Positions 42,356-49,668 of a stretch of 64,000 nucleotides of DNA are shown here, in pieces. This DNA comes from Nonomuraea glycinis (GTDB lineage: Bacteria; Actinomycetota; Actinomycetes; Streptosporangiales; Streptosporangiaceae). A model generated the notes under the pieces. It searched no databases. It was not told the DNA's origin and worked only from the letters and a program-made list of their open reading frames with translations. Numbering within the stretch: position 1 is the stretch's first letter; each line of letters begins with the position of its first letter. The translations under genes were made by a program, and so were the position numbers. Location: NCBI RefSeq assembly GCF_014646515.1, contig NZ_BMNK01000014.1:190298-254297 (forward strand), given 5' to 3'.

Positions 42356-43332
42356 CCGTGCTGAGCCTGTCCAAGGCGCTCAACGAGGGCATGCGCAAGG
42401 CCATGGAGGACGACCCCAAGGTCCTCATCATGGGCGAGGACGTCGGCAAGCTCGGCGGCGTCTTCCGCGTCACCGACGGCCTGCAGAAGGACTTCGGCGA
42501 GGACCGGGTGATCGACACGCCGCTGGCCGAGTCCGGCATCGTCGGCACCGCGATCGGGCTGGCGCTGCGCGGCTACCGGCCGGTGTGCGAGATCCAGTTC
42601 GACGGGTTCGTCTTCCCCGCCGCCGACCAGATCATCACCCAGCTCGCCAAGATGCCGATGCGCTCGCTGGGCGCGATCAAACTTCCGGTCGTCGTACGCA
42701 TCCCGTGCGGCGGCGGCATCGGCGCCGTGGAGCACCACAGCGAGTCACCCGAGGCCTACTTCACCCACACGGCCGGCCTGCGGGTCATCGCCTGCTCCAA
42801 CCCGGCCGACGCCTACGCGATGATCCAGCAGGCCATCCACTGCGACGACCCGGTCATCTTCTTCGAGCCCAAGCGCCGCTACTGGGAGAAGGCCGAGATC
42901 GACACCACCGACACCGGCTGGTGGACCCCGATGGACCGCGCCAAGGTGGTCAGGGCGGGCGACGACGTGACGCTGCTCGCCTACGGGCCCATGGTCAAGA
43001 CCTGCCTGGAGGCCGCCACGGCCGCCGAGGAGGACGGCCGCTCCCTGGAGGTCATCGACCTGCGCTCACTCAACCCTCTGGACGCCCCCCTCGTCATGGA
43101 GTCCGCGCGCCGGACCGGCCGGGTCGTCGTCGTGCACGAGGCCCCCGTCAACAGCGGCTTCGGCGCCGAACTGGCCGCGCGCATCACCGAGCAGTGCTTC
43201 TACCACCTGGAGTCGCCCGTGCTGCGCGTCGGCGGGTTCTCCACCCCCTACCCGCCGTCCAAGCTGGAGGAGCACTACCTACCCGACCTCGACAGGGTGC
43301 TCGACGCCGTCGACCGCGCCTTCGGCTTCTGA
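42352..43332 (+). CDS. bkdB: 2-oxoacid dehydrogenase E1 component, beta subunit
   Basis: The 326-residue partner of the alpha subunit starts MTVLSLSKALNEGMRKAMED. Typical segments are VLIMGEDVGKLGGVFRVT, RVIDTPLAESGIVGTAIGLAL, EIQFDGFVFPAADQI and GGGIGAVEHHSESPEAYF. The ATGA overlap with the alpha gene (42352-42355) gives coupled translation. Together alpha and beta decarboxylate the oxoacid and acylate the lipoyl group of E2. Confidence 0.9.
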   Translation: MTVLSLSKALNEGMRKAMEDDPKVLIMGEDVGKLGGVFRVTDGLQKDFGEDRVIDTPLAESGIVGTAIGLALRGYRPVCEIQFDGFVFPAADQIITQLAKMPMRSLGAIKLPVVVRIPCGGGIGAVEHHSESPEAYFTHTAGLRVIACSNPADAYAMIQQAIHCDDPVIFFEPKRRYWEKAEIDTTDTGWWTPMDRAKVVRAGDDVTLLAYGPMVKTCLEAATAAEEDGRSLEVIDLRSLNPLDAPLVMESARRTGRVVVVHEAPVNSGFGAELAARITEQCFYHLESPVLRVGGFSTPYPPSKLEEHYLPDLDRVLDAVDRAFGF

Positions 43333-43346
43333 CAGGGGGATCGTTC

Positions 43347-44816
43347 GTGAGACGTGAATTCAAGCTCCCCGACGTCGGCGAAGGACTGACCGAGGCCGAG
43401 ATCGTCCGCTGGCACGTCCAGCCGGGCGACGAGGTCAAGGTCAACCAGATCGTCGTCGAGATCGAGACCGCCAAGTCCATCGTCGAGCTGCCCATCCCGT
43501 GGCACGGCGTGGTGGCGGACCTCCTGGCGGACGAGGGCGTGACCGTCGAGGTGGGCCTGCCCATCATCGCCGTGGAAACCGGCGAGCCCGCACCCGACGT
43601 CCCGGTGGAACGGCGAGCACTGGCGGAGGACCTGGTGCCCAGCCCACCCGCCGAAGGCGCCGTCGAGCCCGGCGCCCACGGCAGCCCGGCCCCCAAAGAG
43701 GAACGCCAGGCGGTCCTCGTCGGCTACGGCGTAAAGATCGGCGCGACAAGACGCCGCCCCCGCAAAACTCCCACCCCCGCCACCATCCCAGCCCCTCCCG
43801 TAGCCAACCCCGACCGCACCGAACTCCCAGGCACCCAGCCGTCGCCCGCTCCCGGCACCCCGCCGCCCGCGGCTCCCAGCGCCGGGGCGGTGAGTAGGGG
43901 TACGGCGGAGGTCGGCGCAACGCGTACGGACGTGAGCCGTATAACGGTCCTGGCCAAGCCACCGGTACGCAAACTGGCCAAGGACCTCGGCGTAGACCTC
44001 GCCACCATCACCGGAACAGGCCCCCAAGGCTCCATCACCCGCGAGGACGTCCACGCCGCCACCGGCCCGGAGGAACTCCCGCTCCAGGAGCCACCCGCCG
44101 CGCAGACCGTACAAGCGCTGGAGGAGCGCATCCCCGTCAAGGGCGTGCGCAAGATGACCGCCCAAGCCATGGTCGGCAGCGCCTTCACCGCCCCGCACGT
44201 CACCGAGTTCCTCCAGGTGGACGCCACGGCCACGATGGAGGCCGTCAAGCGCCTGCGAACATTGCCGGAGTTCGCCGACGTCAAGGTCTCCCCCCTGCTG
44301 CTGGTGGCCAAAGCAGTCCTGACCGCCGCCAAACGCCACCCGATGATCAACTCCGCCTGGGACGAGGCGGCCCAGGAAATCGTCGTCAAGCACTACGTGA
44401 ACCTGGGCATAGCCGCCGCGACCCCCCGCGGCCTGGTGGTGCCCAACATCAAGAACGCCCACCAACTCTCCCTCCCCGACCTGGCCGAGCACCTGGCCCA
44501 GCTCGCGGAGACCGCCAGAGCGGGCCGCACCCAGCCGCCCGAGATGGCGGGAGGCACGATCACGATCACCAACGTGGGCGTCTTCGGCGTGGACGCCGGC
44601 ACCCCGATCCTGAACCCCGGCGAGACCGCCATCCTCGCCTTCGGCCAGATCAGGGACCAGCCCTGGGTGGTGGACGGCCAACTCGCCGTACGCAAGGTGA
44701 CGACCCTGTCGCTCTCTTTCGACCACCGCGTGGTGGACGGCGAACTCGGCTCGCTCTTCCTCCGCGACGTAGGCGCGATGCTGGAGGACCCCCTCCGCGT
44801 CCTGGCCTGGACCTGA
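43347..44816 (+). CDS. bkdC: Dihydrolipoamide acyltransferase (E2), one lipoyl domain
   Basis: The product has 489 residues from the GTG at 43347 (AGGGGGA 7 bases upstream). The lipoyl domain (1-80) has its lipoylated Lys in VEIETAKSIVELP. A Pro-rich linker, the E3/E1-binding domain (VRKLAKDLGVDLATITGTGPQG) and the catalytic acyltransferase domain (about 255-489) follow, ending with FGVDAGTPILNPGETAI and the active-site SLSFDHRVVDG. The operon has no E3; the lpdA product at 7.0-8.4 kb could supply it. Confidence 0.93.
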   Translation: MRREFKLPDVGEGLTEAEIVRWHVQPGDEVKVNQIVVEIETAKSIVELPIPWHGVVADLLADEGVTVEVGLPIIAVETGEPAPDVPVERRALAEDLVPSPPAEGAVEPGAHGSPAPKEERQAVLVGYGVKIGATRRRPRKTPTPATIPAPPVANPDRTELPGTQPSPAPGTPPPAAPSAGAVSRGTAEVGATRTDVSRITVLAKPPVRKLAKDLGVDLATITGTGPQGSITREDVHAATGPEELPLQEPPAAQTVQALEERIPVKGVRKMTAQAMVGSAFTAPHVTEFLQVDATATMEAVKRLRTLPEFADVKVSPLLLVAKAVLTAAKRHPMINSAWDEAAQEIVVKHYVNLGIAAATPRGLVVPNIKNAHQLSLPDLAEHLAQLAETARAGRTQPPEMAGGTITITNVGVFGVDAGTPILNPGETAILAFGQIRDQPWVVDGQLAVRKVTTLSLSFDHRVVDGELGSLFLRDVGAMLEDPLRVLAWT

Positions 44817-44864
44817 CCCACCGGGAGGGCGCCTGACAGCGCCCTCCCACCAGCCGACGTCGCC

Positions 44865-46118
44865 TCAGGCGGCCCGGCCGGACGACAGGTGGGGCCCGGT
44901 CTCGGTGAGCAGGCGTTTGTCGCGGGACGTGGCCCCCCACGACCCCAGCACCACAGGCACGCCCAGCGCCTCGGACACGGCGGCCGGCCAGTCCGTCACC
45001 GGCTCCCCGTACACCGGCCTCTCGCGCAGCAGGCGAGCGGCCAGAGCGCCCTGCCGAGCCAGCGCCCGCTCCTCCTCCACCCGCGCCTCCAGGACAGCAG
45101 GCGCGCCCCCCTCGTACCCCACGCACATCCGCGACACCAGCGCGTCCAGATGGGTGAGCGCCAGCCCGTCGCACCCCCCGGCGGCCTCCAGCGCGTACCG
45201 GTGCGCGACCGCGTCGAAGTGGCCCAACCTGAACGCCCCCTGCCACGGCCCGGTGCCGTTGTGCCGCTCGGGCAGCTCCAGGGTGGGGTCCTCGGTGACC
45301 AGCGGCCCCGGCCCATGCCGGGTGGTGTAGGTCCGCAGCACGCCGAGCCGCGCCGCGCCGACCCCCGCCAGCAGGTCGAGCGCGTTCCCGAACGTCGTGG
45401 TGCTCCAGGTCGTGTACGGATGGAAGCCGTGCCGCTCGTCCAGCAGCACCCCCTGCGCCCCTTCGAACACCACCGGCCCCCGCCTGAGCAGCCGTGGCAG
45501 GTGCCCGTCATCGGTGAGAGCCACCGCCGAGGCGAACGCGCCGTAAGCCGCGACGCAGTCCTCCACCGGCGGCCCGCCCACCCCCAGCGCCTCACGCACC
45601 GCCCGCAACTTGCCCGCCAGCACCCGGGGCCGCGCGCAGTCGCCGGCGCGCGGCGCCAGCTCCGGCCGGGCCAGCGCGAACGCCATCGTCTCGCCCACCC
45701 CCATCCCGCACGACCCGTGCCGGTCCGCCCCGCGCGCCAGCTCGCGCCGCCGCCCCGCCGCCACGTGGTACGGCGTCGCGACCAGCGCCTCCCGATCCAC
45801 ACTCACCAGTCCGTACGGGTCCCGCACGCCGATGGACACCAGATGGGCCGCCTCGGCGGACAAGGCCAGCGGGTCGACCACCACGTACCTCGACAGATAG
45901 GTGGGCACCCCGCGCATCGTGCCCGACCCGAACTGGGCGAACGTGTGCTGCCTGCCGTCGGGCAGCACCACGTTGTGCGCCGCCTGGGCCCCGCCGTTGA
46001 AGCGGACCACCGCCTGGACCGGCTCACGGGAGCCTGCGTGGGAGCACAGCCAGTCCACGACGGTGCCCTTGCCGGCGTCGCCGTACCCGAGGTCGGCGAC
46101 GATCACATGCTCGGTCAC
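44865..46118 (-). CDS. Divergent adenylosuccinate-synthetase-like protein
   Basis: The product has 417 residues from a GTG that overlaps the VWA gene stop (GTGA). It aligns by eye with PurA from end to end: VADLGYGDAGKGTVVDWL (canonical GDEGKGK becomes GDAGKGT: Asp14 and Lys17 kept, Glu to Ala, Lys to Thr), NGGAQAAHNVV (His48 kept), VVVDPLAL, VFEGAQGVLLDERHG, LRTYTTRHGPGPLVTED and ALTHLDAL. The aspartate-binding TTGRxRRxGWFD loop is replaced by GPWQGAFRLGHFD. It is unlikely to be the housekeeping PurA and may join a different acid or amine to a nucleotide. It is the last gene of the four-gene NrtR-like operon. Confidence 0.85.
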   Translation of the reverse strand: MTEHVIVADLGYGDAGKGTVVDWLCSHAGSREPVQAVVRFNGGAQAAHNVVLPDGRQHTFAQFGSGTMRGVPTYLSRYVVVDPLALSAEAAHLVSIGVRDPYGLVSVDREALVATPYHVAAGRRRELARGADRHGSCGMGVGETMAFALARPELAPRAGDCARPRVLAGKLRAVREALGVGGPPVEDCVAAYGAFASAVALTDDGHLPRLLRRGPVVFEGAQGVLLDERHGFHPYTTWSTTTFGNALDLLAGVGAARLGVLRTYTTRHGPGPLVTEDPTLELPERHNGTGPWQGAFRLGHFDAVAHRYALEAAGGCDGLALTHLDALVSRMCVGYEGGAPAVLEARVEEERALARQGALAARLLRERPVYGEPVTDWPAAVSEALGVPVVLGSWGATSRDKRLLTETGPHLSSGRAA

Positions 46119-47068
46119 CCGCCGAGCCCGTCGAGCCCGCCGAGCCCGTCGAGCGGCTCGGACACGACCAGCGTGCCCCGGTCCAGCCTGGCCAGCGCCT
46201 TCGACACCGACGCCCCGGCGTCCGAGCCCAGCCCGGCCAGGTCGTCGAGGCCCTGGGCGAGGTCGATGGCGTCCTCGCCGAGCCCGACGGTGAGTGCGAT
46301 CGTCTCGCACACCGCGTCGAGGTCGTCGAGCTCCAGCACGTTCTGCCCGAGCAGGCCGCGCCAGACCGACAGCACCTCGCGGTCGCCGGCGTAGCTGGTC
46401 CCGGCGGGCAGGATGTAGTAGACGTCGTACTTCCTGGTCAGCTCGGCGACCATGTCGGCCACCTTGATGTCGCGCTCGATCGGGTCGCCGATCAGCGTGT
46501 GCGCCATCTTGCGGCTGACCCGGGGATAGGGCAGCTCGTCGCCGATGATGAACAGGTAGCCGCGCCGGCCCCGCTTCTCGTAGCAGTCGATCGTGGTGTG
46601 CCTGGCCATGAAGTACATGGCCAGCTCGTAGGACTCGGTCTTCTGCCCGCCGCCCCCGCCTTCGAGCAGGATCCGGCCGAGCTGCTCGTCCATCCGGTTG
46701 TCGGACTCGAACTGCCCGACCTGCAGCGGCGCCCGGTCGCAGGTGGCGTCGCCGATCGCGCCGAACATGATCTGCGGGTCCTCGGCGTACCCCTTGCGCA
46801 GCAGCAGCCCGAGCAGGTCCGGCAGCTTGGTCTGCAGCGTGCGCGGCACGTGCCCCATGGAGCCCGTCACGTCGAACAGCACCGAGATGGCCAGCGAGTT
46901 CGGGTGCTCGGCGGAGTCGCGGCTCTCCCTGGTGATCTTGTACGGCGAGAGGTCGGGGTGGGTGGTGGTGGCGCCGCTGTCGGTGTGGGCGAAGGCACTG
47001 GCGCCGGTGGCCTTCCGGTGGTGGGCGGCCGAGGCGTAGACGTCGGTGGACCAGATTCCGCTTCCCAT
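46115..47068 (-). CDS. VWA domain protein
   Basis: The product has 317 residues from the ATG at 47068 (GGAAGG about 8 bases upstream). A 58-residue N-terminal tail (SGIWSTDVYASAAHHRKATG) precedes a von Willebrand A fold with a MIDAS motif in the form DVTGS (66-70), Thr replacing the first Ser, then VGQFESDNRMDEQL, GGGGGGQKTESYELAMYFMA and YLFIIGDELPYP. It has no signal or membrane segment, so it is cytosolic. VWA proteins usually scaffold ATP-driven or metal-dependent complexes. It starts 13 bases after the pseudokinase stop and overlaps the PurA-like start. Confidence 0.85.
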   Translation of the reverse strand: MGSGIWSTDVYASAAHHRKATGASAFAHTDSGATTTHPDLSPYKITRESRDSAEHPNSLAISVLFDVTGSMGHVPRTLQTKLPDLLGLLLRKGYAEDPQIMFGAIGDATCDRAPLQVGQFESDNRMDEQLGRILLEGGGGGQKTESYELAMYFMARHTTIDCYEKRGRRGYLFIIGDELPYPRVSRKMAHTLIGDPIERDIKVADMVAELTRKYDVYYILPAGTSYAGDREVLSVWRGLLGQNVLELDDLDAVCETIALTVGLGEDAIDLAQGLDDLAGLGSDAGASVSKALARLDRGTLVVSEPLDGLGGLDGLGG

Positions 47069-47081
47069 GGGGGATCCTTCC

Positions 47082-48173
47082 CTAGAGGTGAAGAGGCCGG
47101 TACGTGCGCGGCCCGTAAAGCGTTTCGAGCAGTTCGTCCAGCTCGGCGAGCAGCGCCCAGGCGTCGGCGGGCGGCCGCAGCAGGCACCCGCGTACGAAGG
47201 CGCGCATCGCCTTGGGGTGCTCGCCCAGCAACCCGGCGACACACCGCGTGACCGCCTGGACGTCCCCCCGCGCCCCGGCCGGAGCCGTCCCGCCGGGGCT
47301 CATCCCGGCCCCCGTTCCGCCTGGGGTGCCGAGCGTGCCGCCGGTCGGGGCGAGGTCCTGGGCCTGGCACCAGTCGACGAGGATGAGCCCGTGGTCGAGG
47401 GGGTGGACGAGGACGTGGCGGGGGAGCACCGCGCCGTGCGCGATCCCGGCGCGGTGGGCCAGGCCGACGGCCACCAGCATGCGCCGCCAGATCCACGCCA
47501 CGTCCCTGGGATCGAGCCCGGTGCCGATCCGGTCCAGGCCGACGAACCCGTCGGGGGCACGACTGATCACGTTCGCCTGCCGTACCGTAGCGCCGGTTTT
47601 ATAGCGAAATTTCTCGATCAAGCGGGGGATGTACGGCAGGAAGCGCGGGTCCGCGTTGCCGGCGAGCTCCCGAAGCGCGGTGGCCTCCCGCACCAGCAGG
47701 TGACTGTCCACCGGCACCCGCGCCACCTTGAGCACCACCCCGCCCACCGATCCCGCCCCACCCACCCCAGCGTCCGGCCCCCTGGCCGCCCGGCCACCCA
47801 CCCCAGCGTCCGGCCCGCTACCCGCCCGGCCGCCCGGTCCGTCGGCTGAGCCGGCGTCTGGGGCGGCGGCTGTGGCGGCCGGGTAGAGCACGGCGGTGCC
47901 GCCCTTGTGGAGGGGCGGGCCGACGCGGTAGTGGCCGACCCGCTGACCCTGGTTGTGGATCTCCCACAGCGTGGCCAGCCGGGCGAACGCCGCCGCCGAG
48001 CCCGGGGAGACGTCCGGGTGCAGCAGCCGCGCCAGCCGCCGGTACACCCGCACCGGCGACCCACCCGCGAACAACTCGGCCGCCGACCGCGCTCCGGCGA
48101 CGATCGCCTCCGCCTCGGCCGTGGTCATCGAGCCACCTCCCTCGCGGCCGGAGGCGTCGAATGTCGTGGTCAT
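47082..48173 (-). CDS. J-domain / protein-kinase-fold (pseudokinase) protein
   Basis: The product has 363 residues. A J-domain-like module (about 40-75) has the HPD motif at 52-54 in RLARLLHPDVSPG. A kinase fold follows with VLKVAR (Lys149), REATALREL (Glu163) and VDWCQA in place of DFG. The catalytic loop is HGAVLPRH (246-253), so the HRD Asp, Lys and Asn are all lost; it is probably inactive or acts by another mechanism. A GPDAGVGG repeat (about 120-140) sits in a variable loop and reflects a DNA duplication near 47755-47830. The ATG at 48173 overlaps the upstream stop; a second ATG at 48128 has a stronger ribosome site (GGGAGGTGG). Confidence 0.8.
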   Translation of the reverse strand: MTTTFDASGREGGGSMTTAEAEAIVAGARSAAELFAGGSPVRVYRRLARLLHPDVSPGSAAAFARLATLWEIHNQGQRVGHYRVGPPLHKGGTAVLYPAATAAAPDAGSADGPGGRAGSGPDAGVGGRAARGPDAGVGGAGSVGGVVLKVARVPVDSHLLVREATALRELAGNADPRFLPYIPRLIEKFRYKTGATVRQANVISRAPDGFVGLDRIGTGLDPRDVAWIWRRMLVAVGLAHRAGIAHGAVLPRHVLVHPLDHGLILVDWCQAQDLAPTGGTLGTPGGTGAGMSPGGTAPAGARGDVQAVTRCVAGLLGEHPKAMRAFVRGCLLRPPADAWALLAELDELLETLYGPRTYRPLHL

Positions 48174-48901
48174 CGGATCTCCTCCTCGCGCGAGGGCCGC
48201 AGCAGTGCCGGATGGAGGAGCCGGGCGTCGCCCGCGCGGTAGAGCTTGGCCCGGGGCCCGCCGCGGACCCCGCCGGACTCGGTCGTCTCACCCGTGCCCT
48301 CCACGAACCCGGGGACGGACAGCACCTTGCGGTGGAAGTTGCCCGCGTGCAGCGGCGTCCCCCACACGCTCTCGTAGATCAGCCGCAGCTCGGAGACGGT
48401 GAACGTGTCACCGGCGAAGGCGGTGGCCAGCGGGGTGTACTCCAGCTTGGCGCGGGCCCGCTCGACCCCTTCGGCGAGGATCCGCCCGTGGTCGAAGGCG
48501 AGCGGCGGCAGGTCGTCGACCGGGTGCCAGACGGCGGCCGCCGCGTCGCTGCCGGCCCGTGGGTCGGGCAGGTCGGGCGCGAAGGCCAGGTAGGAGATCG
48601 ACACCACCCGCATGCGCGGGTCACGGGCCGGCGCGCCGTAGCTGGCGAGCTGCTCGATGTGCGCGGGCCTGGTGTCCAGCCCGGTCTCCTCGGCCAGCTC
48701 GCGCACCGCCGCCTCCGCGAGGTCCTCGTCCGGCTTGATGAAGCCGCCGGGCAGCGCCCAGCTCCCCGCGTACGGCTCGACGCCGCGCTCGACGATGAGG
48801 ACGTGCAGCCGCCGGTCGCGAACGGTGAGCGCCACCACGTCCACGGTCACCGCCACCGGCGCGTAGAGCCGCGGGTTGTACGAGGCCAGGAACTCTTCCA
48901 T
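48170..48901 (-). CDS. NrtR-like Nudix / winged-helix protein
   Basis: The product has 243 residues from the ATG at 48901 (AGAAGGA upstream). The Nudix domain (about 15-150) keeps a complete box, GFIKPDEDLAEAAVRELAEETGL (G-x5-E-x7-REUxEExGU). The C-terminal part (about 155-235, FTVSELRLIYESVWG, HAGNFHRKVLSV, RAKLYRAGD) is the winged helix of NrtR regulators, which sense ADP-ribose-like ligands and control NAD metabolism. Many NrtR proteins have lost the hydrolase residues; here they are intact, so it may also hydrolyse. It is first in the four-gene operon and probably binds the palindromes directly upstream. Confidence 0.87.
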   Translation of the reverse strand: MEEFLASYNPRLYAPVAVTVDVVALTVRDRRLHVLIVERGVEPYAGSWALPGGFIKPDEDLAEAAVRELAEETGLDTRPAHIEQLASYGAPARDPRMRVVSISYLAFAPDLPDPRAGSDAAAAVWHPVDDLPPLAFDHGRILAEGVERARAKLEYTPLATAFAGDTFTVSELRLIYESVWGTPLHAGNFHRKVLSVPGFVEGTGETTESGGVRGGPRAKLYRAGDARLLHPALLRPSREEEIR

Positions 48902-48908
48902 GATGTCC

Positions 48909-48960
48909 TTCTCATAGTGAGTAAGTCTCAAGATGAGAATAACCAGAGCGACGCGTCGCT
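48909..48960. promoter_or_regulatory. Palindrome cluster in the NrtR-like operon promoter
   Basis: CTCATAGTGAG (48911-48921) and CTCAAGATGAG (48927-48937) are both CTCA-N3-TGAG dyads with centres 16 bp apart. They are nested in a larger TTCTCAT/ATGAGAA repeat (48909-48915, 48933-48939). A third palindrome, AGCGACGCGTCGCT, follows at 48947-48960. All lie in the 77 bases between the NrtR-like start and the divergent Dabb gene, so they are good candidates for autoregulation. Confidence 0.7.
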
Positions 48961-48978
48961 GTCGATAGGATGCGCCGC

Positions 48979-49272
48979 ATGATTCGTCACGTGGTCTTGC
49001 TCACCTGGTCAGAGGACGCCACCGACAAGCAGAAGGCCGCGCTGGCGGCCGAGCTGGCCGAGCTCCCCGGCCGGATCCCCGAGATCCGCTCCTACAAGTT
49101 CGGCCCCGACGCCGGCATCAACCCCGGCAACCACCACTTCGGGATCGTCGCCGACTTCGACAACGAGGCCGACTACCTGGTCTATCGGGATCACCCGGCG
49201 CATCGAGAGCTGATCCTCGGGTTCATCACGCCGATCCTGGAGAGCCGGGCCGCCGTGCAGTTCACCTTCTAG
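48979..49272 (+). CDS. Dabb (stress-responsive A/B barrel) family protein
   Basis: The product has 97 residues from the ATG giving MIRHVVLLTWSEDATDKQK; another ATG three codons upstream is possible. The pattern (HVVLLTW, LPGRIPEIRSYKFGPDAG, HHFGIVADFDNEADYLVYRDHPAHREL) is the Dabb ferredoxin-like dimeric fold. Members range from stress proteins to polyketide cyclases; no enzymatic role can be assigned. It is divergent from the NrtR-like operon and may share its regulation. Confidence 0.88.
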   Translation: MIRHVVLLTWSEDATDKQKAALAAELAELPGRIPEIRSYKFGPDAGINPGNHHFGIVADFDNEADYLVYRDHPAHRELILGFITPILESRAAVQFTF

Positions 49273-49279
49273 GCGGGCC

Positions 49280-49504
49280 TCAGGCGTCCGGCGGGTTGTT
49301 CTCGCGGTGCATCAGCCGGTTGTCCGAGGTCTGGCCGCGCCTGGGCGCCAGCACGACGCTCAGCACGATCCCCACGCCACCGACGATCATGAAGATCAGG
49401 CCGATGATGTCCATGTGCACGCTCTCGCCGAACACGTCGGGCTCGATCGCGAATCGCAGGATGGCGCCGAGCGTGAGGAAGAAGATGCTGACCCCGACAC
49501 CCAT
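49280..49504 (-). CDS. DUF6458 family small membrane protein
   Basis: The 74-residue product has two membrane helices (MGVGVSIFFLTLGAILRFAI and MDIIGLIFMIVGGVGIVLSVVL) and a short basic, polar C-terminus with RRGQTSD. The pattern fits DUF6458, an actinobacterial membrane protein of unknown function. AGGAGG lies 5 bases upstream of the ATG, an ideal ribosome site. It is convergent with the Dabb gene with 7 bases between the stops. Confidence 0.8.
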   Translation of the reverse strand: MGVGVSIFFLTLGAILRFAIEPDVFGESVHMDIIGLIFMIVGGVGIVLSVVLAPRRGQTSDNRLMHRENNPPDA

Positions 49505-49608
49505 GAAAGCCTCCTGAGTAAAGCGTGCGTACGCCCCCGGTCATACCCGAGTATGGGCGATCACACCCGCCACTTGGCAGGCCCGCCGGGCGACGGCTCC
49601 GTAACGGC

Positions 49609-49640
49609 GAACGCCCGCTCCGGGATCGGAGTGGGCGTTC
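49609..49640. terminator. Hairpin terminator after the acyl-CoA dehydrogenase gene
   Basis: GAACGCCC + CTCCG, loop GGAT, CGGAG + GGGCGTTC form a 14-bp stem with one G-U pair, 28 bases beyond the acyl-CoA dehydrogenase stop in its transcription direction. No long U-tract follows, as is common in actinomycetes. Confidence 0.75.
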
Positions 49641-49668
49641 TCCCTGACTGCCGCGGGAGGCAGAGGGT

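Noticed and set aside
44865..46118. Calling the PurA-like protein PurZ (Z-genome synthesis)
   Set aside because: The catalytic Asp is kept and there is no accompanying dATP triphosphohydrolase, MazZ or phage polymerase; the comparison is only that both are PurA variants.
44865..46118. Calling the PurA-like gene the housekeeping purA
   Set aside because: The catalytic P-loop and aspartate loop are altered and the operon partners are not purine genes.
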